Source: Fennellomyces sp. T-0311
Lineage: Eukaryota; Mucoromycota; Mucoromycetes; Mucorales; Lichtheimiaceae
Assembly: GCA_025266875.1 (NCBI GenBank)
Contig: JALLLT010000011.1
Span: 558,001-622,000, forward strand
Direction of reading: 5' to 3'
DNA length: 64,000 nt
Positions 35,946 to 47,723 of the stretch are shown in pieces (position 1 is the stretch's first letter; each line of letters begins with the position of its first letter). Below the pieces are notes generated by a model. The model was not told the origin of the DNA. It saw nothing but the letters and a program-made list of their open reading frames with translations, and made no database searches. Both the position numbers and the translations under genes were made by a program.

Positions 35946-37243
35946 CTAGGCAGAATTTTGGATACGTTCCTGGATAATTGCTTCACACAGATCTTCCAAT
36001 ACTCTGACGATGAGCGCCTTTGATGTGTTGGTGAAAAGCTATTAAACGTGTCTCCGTAAGCCTTGTCCCTGTCGTACGCCTTAGATGGCCGCTTACCTTC
36101 AACTTTGACTTGTTGATATCGAGATAAACAACAGGGGTTCCTATTCGCACCAGAATAAATGCTGCCAGTTTCACTTTCATAGTGCTATATATGTGCGCGC
36201 GGATAACTTCAATCAACGTGGTCTTACTCGCCTTGGCACTGATATACCATCCATTAGCGTCATCCCTCCGAGAAACTACACTCATTGTCTTATTCATCCA
36301 CTTACACTCCGTACAAGCTCATAAGATCGGATATGCTCATGGATAATGTGAATGTTGAGATTCCAGTTGTATTCGGCACTTGGAATTCCAACTCAAACTT
36401 GTTGAAAACGTGACCTCTGCCTACCGGTGGTTAAAGAGATGTAAGTAATCCCAGAATAGACTCATCACCAGCGACATACCTGTCACAGCATCACTTTCAC
36501 CTGGAGGAGTTTCGAACAAACGGCTTGACCACCACTCGACAATGGATACAAGTGTATTTGGCTTTACCTGAAGCTCGACGATATGGCAATCAAACGCTTT
36601 CTTGACCCAAAGACTTGCCGTTTTCCACACCACGCTTTTCGCTCGCACCAGAAGAAGCGGATACGAACAGAGTACTTTGCATACGCGTTAGATCCGCACA
36701 TACATGAACCTGAAAACAAATACCATCGGCCTCGGGCTGCTCTCGTATTGGCAACATGATGATTTTACTTTCGCTTACAGGGGCTGTGTTTCTCTTGAAC
36801 TTTACTCGTACAACAATCTCGATGGGAGTGTATGCTTCACATTTGCATGAGCACCTAACGTCCTTTAATTGCTGTGTGCACTTACGAGAATCCCATCCTT
36901 CAATGGGATACAGATTGACCTGGACACTTTCGAGATAACCATTGATTTCGTTTGCACTTTGCGATTTCTTCTTTGAATCTTGGTCGAGTTTTTCAAGTCT
37001 CAAGACTGTGCATAAAGCAGCGGTGATTCCTTCTTCATACGAATGGCGTGAACGCCGATCGGTCCGAAAACCATAAAAATCCGTGCATCGGTACGCATCG
37101 TATGATTTTCCAACCAATTGGACTACGTAAACAATGTCAAATGAGTTTCAATTGCTGATGCGTACATTTATCAAACGAATATAAAGGTGGATTGTGTCAT
37201 TACGTAGACCATCTGTTGCTGGGCGTCTGCTGCGACCGGTCAT
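35946..37243 (-). CDS. CENP-L/Iml3/Fta1-like inner kinetochore protein
   Basis: Exons in coding order: 37210-37243 (tentative), 36724-37122, 36480-36674, 36306-36420, 36097-36238, 35946-36017; about 318 aa. Exons 2-6 join cleanly in phase. Features that point to CENP-L, a CCAN subunit paired with CENP-N: the N-terminal LVGKSYDAYRCTDFYGF (the family has a similar Trp/Tyr-Pro-Leu-Tyr-x-Phe segment), VWKTASLWVKKAFDCHI with a helix plus FDC, a strand block FELEFQVPNTTGISTFTLS, IRAHIYSTMKVKLAAFILVRI, and a C-terminal helix LIVRVLEDLCEAII. CENP-L helps read the centromeric nucleosome and holds the CCAN together. The first exon is weak because its GTCTAC donor is poor. The family call rests on remembered patterns, so a profile search is needed. 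Confidence 0.65.
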
Positions 37244-37824
37244 GAACGAAAAAACGCGTCGTAATTAGTTACAACGCAAATTTTCGCGGGATGACATTTT
37301 TTTTATTGGACAGCAGTATCTTGTATGAACTATGGCTATCCATACTATCCACTGAGAAAAGCACAAGACAGTCGAACATACATTTGGTGCATTGACACAC
37401 AGTTACCTGGCGGTACACATTCATCCCAAACAACAAAAGCTTCCAACGAAAAGAAAAGAAAGTCGATGTATCCTATATTAGTATCTGTACCCTTCGTTGC
37501 CATGCGCTTATCAATAAGTCATGTTCGTTAACTATTCTGCCTTACTGCACACGCAGACCAAAGCCTCCCACATACCATTCCGGTGTACGTGAATGCATAA
37601 TGCGTCAGGCGACGTAACTAGATGGTGACCAGTAAGTTTAGAAGGAATGTGAAGTAGGCCCGTCCTTGTACATCCAGATAAGCGTCCGAGGCTGCTTATA
37701 AGACATATACGTACGTACTTTCGCTGACAAAATTTATTGCTTGCTATAAAAAAATGGTATAGATGGTTCTATAAGTTGAAGCCATGTCGACGTATTGTAA
37801 CCATGAACTATGTGATTTAGAAAT
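37244..37824. other. Intergenic region
   Basis: Spacer between two minus-strand genes. A short plus-strand frame (37325-37531) has no recognisable features. No other signal is seen. Confidence 0.45.
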
Positions 37825-40189
37825 CTATTGACTTTCAAACAGCTTAACAAGCTCCTTCTTGGTAACCTTTCCCATTGCATTCTTCGGTAGTTCAGGTACT
37901 ATTTTAAGTAGTTGCGGCACTTTATAGACTGCCAATCGGGTCTTGATTACTTTACGCATAGTCGCAAGATCGAGTGACTATTGTTGGACTATTAGCAACC
38001 TTTCGGCTGGCGTGATATTTTTTTTTCATTTACTTACCTTGTCCTCATCCATGACAACAACAGCTGCAGCACGCTGGCCCCATTCTGGATCTGGTATACC
38101 AACGACCGCAACATCGTGGATACCCAGTGATGCCGAAAGAAGCTCACGTTCAACCTCTAACGCTGATATTTTCTCACCACCAGTCTAGCATTGATAGATG
38201 AGGGTCAAGACTTGAAACGTAGTAATTACCCATACCTTAATGATATCAACGCTTGCCCGGCCTAAAATTCGATAGTAACCTTGCTGACTTGTTCGCATAG
38301 CATAATCACCTGTTATGAACCTTTAAAGCATGTCAATGAAATATATTCCCATCAAACTGAATAAATAAGCCCACCATCCGTCTTTTGTGAATTCCTTATT
38401 TGTAGCTTCAGGCCGTTGCCAGTATTCCTTGAATACATTAGGACCCTTGACTTGAACCATACCGGGAGCATCACGAACTTCGGTGACATCCTTGTCAAAC
38501 ACACCAGATCCCTCCTCGGTTTCTGCCATCAGACGAACTTGAACATTTTTGAGAGGAAAACCCACAGTACCCTAATAAGTTACCATCAATAAAACAATAT
38601 ATATAAATATGACTTTCAAGTATTGACTCAAACCTCTACACGTTCGGACACTGGATAATATTGGCTAAGGGCCATGCCAATTTCTGATAAATATGTAAGC
38701 ATTCTGTTCATTGATGAAATAATACTTATTGCATACCAGTCATTCCATAACGCTCTAGAAGGACTTGACCACAAGAAAGACGACGCCAAGCATCTCGTAG
38801 TGGGTTTGGCAGAGAAGCTGAACCAGATACCATAAATCTGAATTGCCGGCAAGCATTTGAGTAAGCTGCGTGATCCGCTTCCGGGAATTTTTGATACTGC
38901 TTCACAAGTTTGGCTTTTTTTATATAATGAGTATTCTTGTGTATTTAAAACAGGAAACAATTCTAAATTACCATATACTGTTGGGACCGACATGAATATT
39001 GAAAGTCGTGGCCGTGTCGTAATGTGTTCTTCATTATCTTCTGATGCTGAAGGAGCGCTGGCAAGCCAACGGTTCCAGACCTGCACAGCGTCGAATTTTT
39101 GATGCATTTCTACTGTAGCGCCGACATACAATGCACAGGTGAGCGCATTGATAATACCGTGCACATGATGCAAAGGTAGAATATGATGGATACGGTCTGT
39201 CTTGGACCAATACCAGGCATCGACCAGCGTAGATACCTGTGCATCAATATTTCTATGCGTCGTCACTACCCCTTTTGGTTTTCCTTACAAAAGATACCCT
39301 GTGTCAGCAACCATCAACGCTCCTTTAACATGTAGCTCGAAAATAAAAACCTGTAGTTCCACTCGTATAAAGAATCAGTGCCCGTCGCTCTAGATCAAAA
39401 TCAAAGATTCCTGGCACAATTGTCTGGCAAAATAATTAGCCCTGCGCAATCCGGCCCAAGCGCGACCGGGTGGGCCCGGTCAACTCCTTACCTCTTTTCC
39501 CCACGCAGCCAAAGTTTCATCGTCAATAGTAAGCGATGGAATTTTCGCTTCATCAGCAAGGGTTTTCACACGGTCGGAATACAAAGGGTGTCCAATGATT
39601 AAAGTTGCTTGCGAGTCTTGAATGGTGTAAAGTTGTTCCGGAAGTGGATGCGTCGTGCCTAAAGTATATACGTGAGTTTTTATTTTAGCACTCTAATTTA
39701 ATAGGGCTTACATAACGGAACGGCGATACCGCCTGCAGCCCATACGCCCCATTGCGCCACAACATAAGCAAATCCACTATCTCACCGAAATTATCCTTTT
39801 AGCCTGTGCTTTAATCCTGTTTAATTTGCTTTACCTTGGACAGAGGATAGCGACACGCTGCTCTTTCAAGTCACTTAAATTGAAATCACCATGAGGATAG
39901 GTTCTGTGTGTTGGCAACGGTGGCAGTAAAACTTCACGTACTCTGCGTTGTCAAGTAGTTTATCGCGTAAAGCGACGGTTGCTGACACTAACTCCGCATA
40001 GGAGAATTCTCTGGAGGCCCTCAGGTCATCGATGGCTGTGGTGTTATCGTTTTGAGCGTAAGATAATGCCTTCGAGAATAAAGGAGTATTGGGAAGCTTA
40101 TGGAAAGACATCGGCAGAAGAAGAAGGAAACCGAAAGCACGAGAATCGATGACTGGAGTCATTTCCACTTCGGACCTTGGAGCTGGCAT
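37825..40189 (-). CDS. Malonyl-CoA synthetase-like acyl-CoA ligase (ACSF3 type)
   Basis: Twelve exons in coding order: 39942-40189, 39835-39903, 39712-39776, 39492-39658, 39351-39423, 38972-39283, 38737-38913, 38634-38683, 38375-38571, 38236-38320, 38038-38184, 37825-37977; 580 aa from the first ATG. ANL-superfamily adenylating enzyme that makes acyl-AMP and then acyl-CoA. Motifs: P-loop YTSGTTGKPKG (202-212), a second core [22 protein letters not shown] as the A7/A8 region, and a C-terminal [13 protein letters not shown] holding the catalytic Lys. The RYGMTEIGMALS string and the [12 protein letters not shown] block are typical of ACSF3/malonyl- or methylmalonyl-CoA synthetases. The start may be the Met at 40111 (554 aa), just before [10 protein letters not shown]. 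The first exon is not a clear mitochondrial presequence. Intron 39904-39941 is only 38 nt. Confidence 0.87.
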
Positions 40190-40265
40190 TAAATGCGCTC
40201 TCGTAGTAAGATGATGACTTCTGGGCCATGAAGGGAGCTTTATTAAATAGTTATCTATATAACAC

Positions 40266-43200
40266 TTAAATACGGGAGAAGAGGAAGAAAGGAACAGCAG
40301 CAGGGGAGAGGGGCATTTGATTTTTGAATTTGATCAAATCTGTGATGGTGGTGTTGCTTTCAGCCAAGTTGCTATGGTTACGTTTGAGGAGCGAAGTGTC
40401 GACTTCGGTGTCGTTTCCATTGAGCGACAGCCGTGAAGCATCTTCTTTAGACTCAACATCGAGGAATGCTGAGGTCTGTGCTAATTTTGCCATCACATGC
40501 TCGATGTCGTCCTCCTTGGCCTTCAATTCATCTACAAGCAGTTTCCGGAGAACTTGCTCTGCCGGTAATCCTGCGTTGATATCGGTGCTGACGGCTTTTC
40601 TGAGCTCATCCAGCGTGATTAACTCCGAATTATCCGCATTCATAAGGCATGAATGAAGCGATTCGATGCTGATTTTTGGTTTCGATACCGGTGCTGCCTT
40701 TTGAGACTGTAGATGGACCGAAAGCTTGCGGAATTCGGGTGATTCTGGATTGATGTAAGTATCAAAGAACTCGATCAATGAAGCCTTGTCAATGGTTCCA
40801 AGTTCGGCCACATCCTTTTCGACATCGTCGAATTCGTAGTATCCGCTGTCAATATCGCCCCAGTACTTGTTGCCTTCTTGTCCCATATTCTTGAATTTCT
40901 CTTGCTTGTCAGCAATCAGCGAGTCGACCTGAGCCTGATATTCAGTGTCGGTCATCTTGACAATGATCTCGCGTAACGTCTCGAGGAATTGTTCAACTCG
41001 ATTTTCCAAATAAACAGTATCTCGTTCACTCTGGATAATGAACCGGAGACCCATCGTTCCGATATGTCGTCTAACGCCGCTGAACACGAGGTATCCGAGT
41101 TGCTCCTTTGTTCGTAACTGATTGAAGCACGGCTCTTGCGCAATTTGAGCCACGAGACTGAGCCGGGCTCTTAGTGGGATGTCGATAACATCACAAATTT
41201 GACAATAATACTCGATGGCCGAATTTACATTGTTGCCGTCGCGTACAGGTATTTGGTACACAAAGGCTTCACCGGCAGGAAGGTTAAGGCTGCGAGAACT
41301 GATGAATTGGCTGGGCATAAGCGGCCTTGCTGATAGGATATCTTGAACATCTCGAAGCATTTGAATCGCGCTGTCTTGGTCCAGGTTACCATGGACAAGA
41401 CTCTCGATGTGCAAATGCGATAGAATGGTTGGGTAGAAGGACTGAACATCTTGTAATTGGATATCGGCAAGCTCGTTGGCCAGGTCATCGCATTTCCACA
41501 TCTTCTCTCGGATGGCGTATGTGAGATAATAGGTGGCATGCTGGAATGGTGGCTCTAAGAAGAAGTTTTGGTACAATCGATGGACCTATAACGCAGTTAG
41601 ATCCTTCCGTTATATAGTTATATACCATGATACACACCTGATCTTTTATCACCCTGAATCGATCAGCTGCAATGCTTATAGTCTTCATCCTTTTCACGAC
41701 TTTCTCCAAAAGAAGTGGGAGTTTGTCGCTATAGCCGCCAATGCAAAGCTAGACAGACGAACATCAGTACTTTAGCAAGGGACTAACTATCAATAAACTT
41801 ACCCCAATACCATTAGGTTCTGCACTCAAATGGTATGATAATCCAGCAACCTCGGCATTGTAGGCAAATTCAGTTAATGAATCCTCTAGCAAGCTGATGT
41901 ACAATCTGTGTATCCGTCAATGTTTTTTCATGTGAGCTCTCGAGCATGATAGAGATACTTTTTTCCTTCCTTACGTTGAGATCACGGCATTTCTCGGCGT
42001 GGCATACGTGAGTGGATTTCTAAACAGGATCCAGACATTGGACTTTGGAATCCAGAAGGTATCATCCTTCTTGTGCCACAGATGCAACATGGAGGTTTCT
42101 TGGATCAAATCAGGTTTCTTTTGCTTCTCCTTGACAACGCGCTTTGTCACATCCAAATTGGTAGGAATAAACTCGTTTGGTTCCGGAAGATGGAAGGCAT
42201 CGTTCAGCGTAATATTGTTCAGCATCTACGTTCTAGTTAGTGCGCCAAGTGATTATGAATGACCCATGTGAATACCTTTTTCAGGCGATCGCTGAGGGGA
42301 ACTAGCGTATATTCCGTGCCGTACCACCGCTCAACCCTATCGCACTTGATACCGTGCGGGAACTCTTGGCTAGCCAACGTAAGTCGGAAATTGTCGGGAC
42401 GCAATAATTCAAGATGCTTCTCGATCAATTGGGGATCGTAAGCTCGCAGTAGGCTTGTGCCACTAATAGTCCATTGAGGTGGATAACCTTCCTGCATTTG
42501 CTGTACCAGCCATGAGGTATACTGGGATGGCGGATACTTTTCGGTAAACTTGAATTCAATTGCTGCCAATGACTGGACTTCGTCAAAGATCCACTTTTTA
42601 ATACCAACGGACTTCATCATTTCAATGTATTGAAAGACGGCAGCCACAACCTCCTCATAATGATCTAATGCATCTTTTAGAATACTGTGGTTCGTATGCA
42701 AGATTGAAAGGCTTACGTAATCCATCTTCAGTCAAGTCAATGCCAGCGTGGAAAAAACCGAACCCTCGGCCACCGTAACAGGTACCGGAACTAAGATAGG
42801 TAGCCCAGCCCTTCTTCTTTAAATAGGACAAGACCGACCCAGGCCCTTCGTGACCAATGAGATGGGAAATGTACTGCGCGGGCTATGCAAGAAGCGTTTT
42901 AATTCTTCAGTTATGATTTTCAAGTTGGATTGACTTACTTGGCTTTCGAAATAAGGGTTCTGGTCCGGAAAAGGGAAAGTGATATCTAAGGTGCGGTTAT
43001 GCTTCACTGATTTGACGAAAATTTGATTCTACCATACAAGGTAAACTTTAACAATCCGATAGCAGCACAAGCTAGTGACAAATATATACATACCTTCAAT
43101 TCATTCTCGGTAAGTGGATGGCCATCAAACTCTGGGATGCCAATGTTTTTGTTGCGGACTTGGGAGAACTTGCTGGTTACCCAATCGGTAAGCTGATCAA

Positions 43201-44213
43201 GAGACTCTACAAATCGGACACAGATATGTGTCAGACCCCCCAAGCGTGTGTATTATTGCTCATGTGGACGCTTTACCTTTTCCAAGAACACAGAGTTTCA
43301 TTATGTTTGCGGAATAGTATGTCTCGTGAAACTTTAATAGTTCCTGACGCACATCCTGGCCACGCCGCTTCGGAGCTTCCATCAGTGTTTCCAGGTTACC
43401 GGTTTCGAAATGGCGCCATGGATGCTTCGGGTTGCTAAGCGTTTTCTCCACTTGTGCGATGCGCCAGCAGTCCGATTGTAGGTTCTTCTTGTGCTCTGCA
43501 ATACATCAAGTGTTTATCAATAAAACACGCCCCGTTTGCCATGATAACCCTCGCTCCCTCTGTGTGTCCTTTTTTTGCCACGCTACCTGAATCGACTGCG
43601 CGCAGCTCACGCTCAGTGCAGCTTTCCGAGAACAAGGGGTCGATAAAGAAGCGAGAAAATCGATCCAAGGCGCCCTCCAGCCACTGATGGCCCACTTCAA
43701 AGTAGTAGTTTGTGTTTTCCGTGCCAGTGAAGGCATTGGCATACCCTAAATGAAAATGCGAAATATATGAACATCATACTAAAAGAACAAAAGCAGCTCT
43801 TCCGGTTTAATATACCTGAATGCTCGGAAAGATAGGAATAGTAGTCATTCTCCTTTGGATACTTCTCGGTGCCCATAAAAAGAAGATGCTCGCAAAAGTG
43901 TGCCAGTCCCTCCAACTGATCCTGAATACGGAACGAACAAGAATGTGTTGCTCAGTAACACAATACAAACAGAGTCGACAAACACTAAAACTTGTCTTAC
44001 GGGATCGCTCAAATTGCCGACATGAACATCAAGTGCAGCACTTGCCCGGTCCGTCTCGGGATCACTGATGAGCAGTACCTCTAGCTGATTCGCAAGTCGT
44101 ACCAGTCGGTATTCGCGGTCATCGCTGTCCGGTCGTTCCAAAGGGTGTTTGTATGCATAGTGTGTGCCATCAGCTGAAGCAGTCCAGTCGTTGAGGAGAG
44201 ATCGTGCCACCAT
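40266..44213 (-). CDS. ste23: Insulin-degrading enzyme / Ste23 family zinc metalloprotease
   Basis: M16 peptidase that degrades small amyloidogenic or signalling peptides; in yeast, Ste23 trims a-factor. Twelve exons in coding order: 44001-44213, 43816-43921, 43587-43745, 43277-43495, 43094-43206, 42939-43028, 42717-42882, 42276-42673, 41975-42225, 41803-41905, 41638-41748, 40266-41585; 1082 aa. The inverted zinc motif HFCEH is at 79-83 with E82 catalytic. The distal ligand Glu lies in [27 protein letters not shown], the substrate-side [11 protein letters not shown] and the conserved WYGTEY follow in order. The final exon of 1.3 kb carries the C-terminal half plus an extra tail of about 90 residues not typical of the family. 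It ends in Ser-Arg-Ile, a poor match to a peroxisomal signal. Start chosen at the first ATG of the first exon. Confidence 0.95.
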
Positions 44214-47200
44214 CGTTCGTTAGGTTGAAAGGAAAAGAAGAAGGAGAGAAAGGGAAGAAGCAAAGCCGAACGTTAAGTAGCAATTGAAAAGGGCGTGACA
44301 CGCTCCGCATGCGCGCGCGGTGTTGCGAGGGACAAGGGGCACGATATAACCTCGCGGGCTTGTCGCCTAGTCTTTGGCAAGGTTTCCCATTTATCGCGGC
44401 AACCGGATCATTTGATCTTGCTGACGTTTTACTCGTTGGCTTGGGCTAACTTTCTTTTTTTTTTCGCGAATCATTCGAGATATACTGCAAATGGGCGCTT
44501 CCCTTTGCAAGTTTTTCCCATGGACGATATTAAACAAAGTCGTGAAAGGCCATGGCTCAATTTCCGATGCTCGTTTATTTTTTAAACACGATTGACACGA
44601 TTCATGCTGAATTGTTTCCATAGCAACGTGCTATTACTCGATGGGGAAGCTCCACATGAATTTTTTTTTCGTCCGCCTAATACAATCCGATATACATCCG
44701 GCACCGAACAGCCTACGTACGCACAGAAAAAAAACTTTTTGGGGAGTATCCAGGTACACCGGCTGTACGAGATATACTACTAAATTCAAGTTGTACACGC
44801 GCAATTCGACGCCGGAGTGTAACATGGCCAAAAATGACGATGCTTCGGGTAGCATTTTTTTACAACGACCCTAGAATACATACCGGAGAACATCATAAAA
44901 AGTCAACCGACGAATCTTTGTTTTCCAGGCACACAGGTCCCCTTCCTCGGCATGATGTAGTAGGTGACACTAGTCAAGAAACTGCGCGGTTCAATATCCA
45001 GAACAGGCAAAGCTTGTTCTAGTCTCCCATTTCAGCTGACTGTAATCCCACTTTAGCGGCAGACGGGCTTTCCTTACACGCCGCTCTGCATGGATATGGG
45101 CCAGCGGATGATCAGGTCACATTACTATATATCTCAGCCTGTCGGCAATAAGCAGCAAGACGCATCAAGTGAAAGGAATACAAACAAGCAATTCTTTGTT
45201 GGGGGTAAAAATAGTTACCCAGATGCGGGATGAGGTGCTAGGAGTGCATTTCATTCAGCATGAGTCAAAACATTCAAGTAGTTTGTGCCTATGACCTCAC
45301 ATAAAAAAAAGCAGCTACTGCAAACCGTGAGATGTGCTGTCGTTAAAAAAAAATAATGGTATATATAGTTCTCACATGATTCTACCGCGTCATGGCATCC
45401 CGCCAAAAGTAAAACTGTTACCGAGGCACCCTGGTAGTGAAGATGTGTGTGACAACAAGCGCTTTGGCCAGGTATCATTGCACAAAGGGCAAAGGTGATG
45501 TTCAATGACGAGCGAATAAGCCTATAAGAAGCGGATCCGATAAGAGATCACGTTGTTTCCGCATCAGTTCTTGTGCCATGTTCCCCGGTTACTGAGGGAA
45601 AGCTATCCGTCGGGTGGAACTTTTTTAAAATAAGGAATTAACTCACGTATATTTTTTTCCTCACCCCCCTCTAATGCTAAAGGATTATCTTATCATAAGA
45701 TCTGCCAAAATAGTGGGCCAGCACCTCGCCAAGCCCCGCCGCCCACGCATTTACGCTTTTCCTAATAACCTTGCTAGTGCCACATTGAAGCCAGGTGCTG
45801 ACAAGATGACCACAAGTGCGAGTAATCCTATTTCAAGATCCCCGGAGCAAGAATAGGCCGTACAGGAAATGGAGCAGCAGCATTCAATATGCTGTTGTAT
45901 TCGTTAGGAGTCCTACATGATCAAAGCATACGATGATAAAATAGGCAGAAGCTGCAATAGAATAGATAAGAGTATATATTAGATTGACATTTATTGGCTT
46001 ATAAAAATTCCAAAGAGGAATTATGCTACTGTCATCTATTATAGTATCCTGCCGCGCAACTTTAATGACTCTTAACAGTGGTGACACACTAAAATAAGAA
46101 CATGTCTCCATACTCAGCCCATTGCATAGTTGCTGAATGTGGGGCTATTTGATTTAATTTGGATAATAGGTGTGCGTGTGGCTCTCACGGTAAATGGTAC
46201 TCCCCTTAAGTACAGTGGGCCACCTTGACTAAACTGGAAATAATGTACCGGGCTTACGTATATTTCATTGGGTTACTCAACCGCTTTTCTTGCTCTTCTG
46301 GCGGCGCACAACTTGTATCGAACCATTAAGATCTGTAACTTCTTATTAACAGCATATGACCAACAATGGCGTTACATTGTATTCATCAACTAGTAAGAAC
46401 CATATCCATTATTTGATTTAAAGGCTTCTGTACGAAAGTTATAGTGTAACGTACGCCGCAGCAGTATCATATTACATCCCTATCACCAATCGGCATGCAA
46501 TCACATGATGGTCATTATTTTGGTGTGAAAGATACACGAACCTGCGACGTTATTATATACAGCTGACAAGGAACATATTGACCCACTCGGAAGTCCGTGC
46601 CCTTCAACGAGCCGACAGTAACCTTTATTTTATCATTAATTCGAAACTGGGAAAAACGCGATTACTATATTAGAGAAAAACTGTAAAGTGCTATATTCCA
46701 TCACATGATTATATAAACAAAATGTGATTAAATACGGCCTGATCATGTAGATCGCATATTGCTCACAGAATTACATTCGTATCATCCGTACGTTGAAACA
46801 CGATCAACTGCATATTGCCACCCGTCAATTACTCTGATTACGTACATACGGTTTTCTCGGAGGATAAATCACAATGTTCTCATACAGATATAGCACAAAG
46901 AAAGTGTACTTTTTGAATGGGGATCCTGATGGATCACAAGAACACTTTTCTTTTTGCCCAGTCATCGTTATTCAAATAAGAATGTCGACACTCGCGATGA
47001 AATGCATTCTGGCGTTTTTTTTTTCGGAATACCTCAAAAGGTGATACATACACAGCGAATCAATGATAGACACCCCATCTCGTGACACTGGTCTTTCTAT
47101 TATTATATACGCTTTTCGTGCACCATCAAACAGATTCATATTTATACACTTTAAAGTGATATTACTTTTCTTATCAACGGGGATGACAAATTTTGCCGTA

Positions 47201-47723
47201 TCCAATCGATAGAGTTATCAATTGCTTCCGAGAGCCTGGATGTTGTGTATCCCAGATAGACTCATTTTTTGCGACATCTAATCTAAAATGAGTCTTATCT
47301 TTGTTTATAGCCTCTACTGGAGGATTTCCTTGTTTAATAGGTGATATCCTTGTAACATTATAAGCATACGTACTTTAGTTATTATTATTTTTATTTGTTG
47401 GATTGGTAAGAACGATATATATATCTTGCTGGCCCCGTCATCTAAATGTCCACAGCGCTTTGTACTATATGCCAATCACCCGATAGAAGACTTTCATTTT
47501 TAGTGATAGTCGATATACCATATTAGCATCAGCAACGTTAATTATCATCAAGTATTTATCTTCAATGGGAACATCTATAGCTGTGAGATTTGGTTTATTA
47601 CTTTATAACCGTCTATGCAAAACCAAGTAGCCTGTTGCCATAGCGCTGGGCAGAAAACACCAATTCTTTGATTTATAAAACTGAGTTCGCAAGAACCGAT
47701 TTCGTTCTACGCGATTGTACAAA
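44214..47723. other. Gene-poor region upstream of insulysin
   Basis: The first few hundred bases are the presumed promoter of the protease gene. The remaining 3 kb is AT-rich with short frames only. One 60-codon ATG frame (45674-45856) is listed separately. A CAGTGGGCC-type string near 46213 resembles the ends of some DNA transposons, but I found no matching partner. Confidence 0.45.
45674..45856 (+). other. Possible small ORF of 60 codons
   Basis: Starts with an ATG and uses balanced codons, in contrast to the AT-rich surroundings. The peptide is basic in its first half (AKIVGQHLAKPRRPRIYAF) and Ser/Thr-rich later. No family is recognised, and upstream or downstream splice partners are not evident. 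It could be a small protein gene or chance. Confidence 0.25.

Noticed and set aside
40324..40656. 110-codon plus-strand frame within insulysin
   Set aside because: Antisense to a conserved protease exon, with a Ser/Leu-rich shadow composition.
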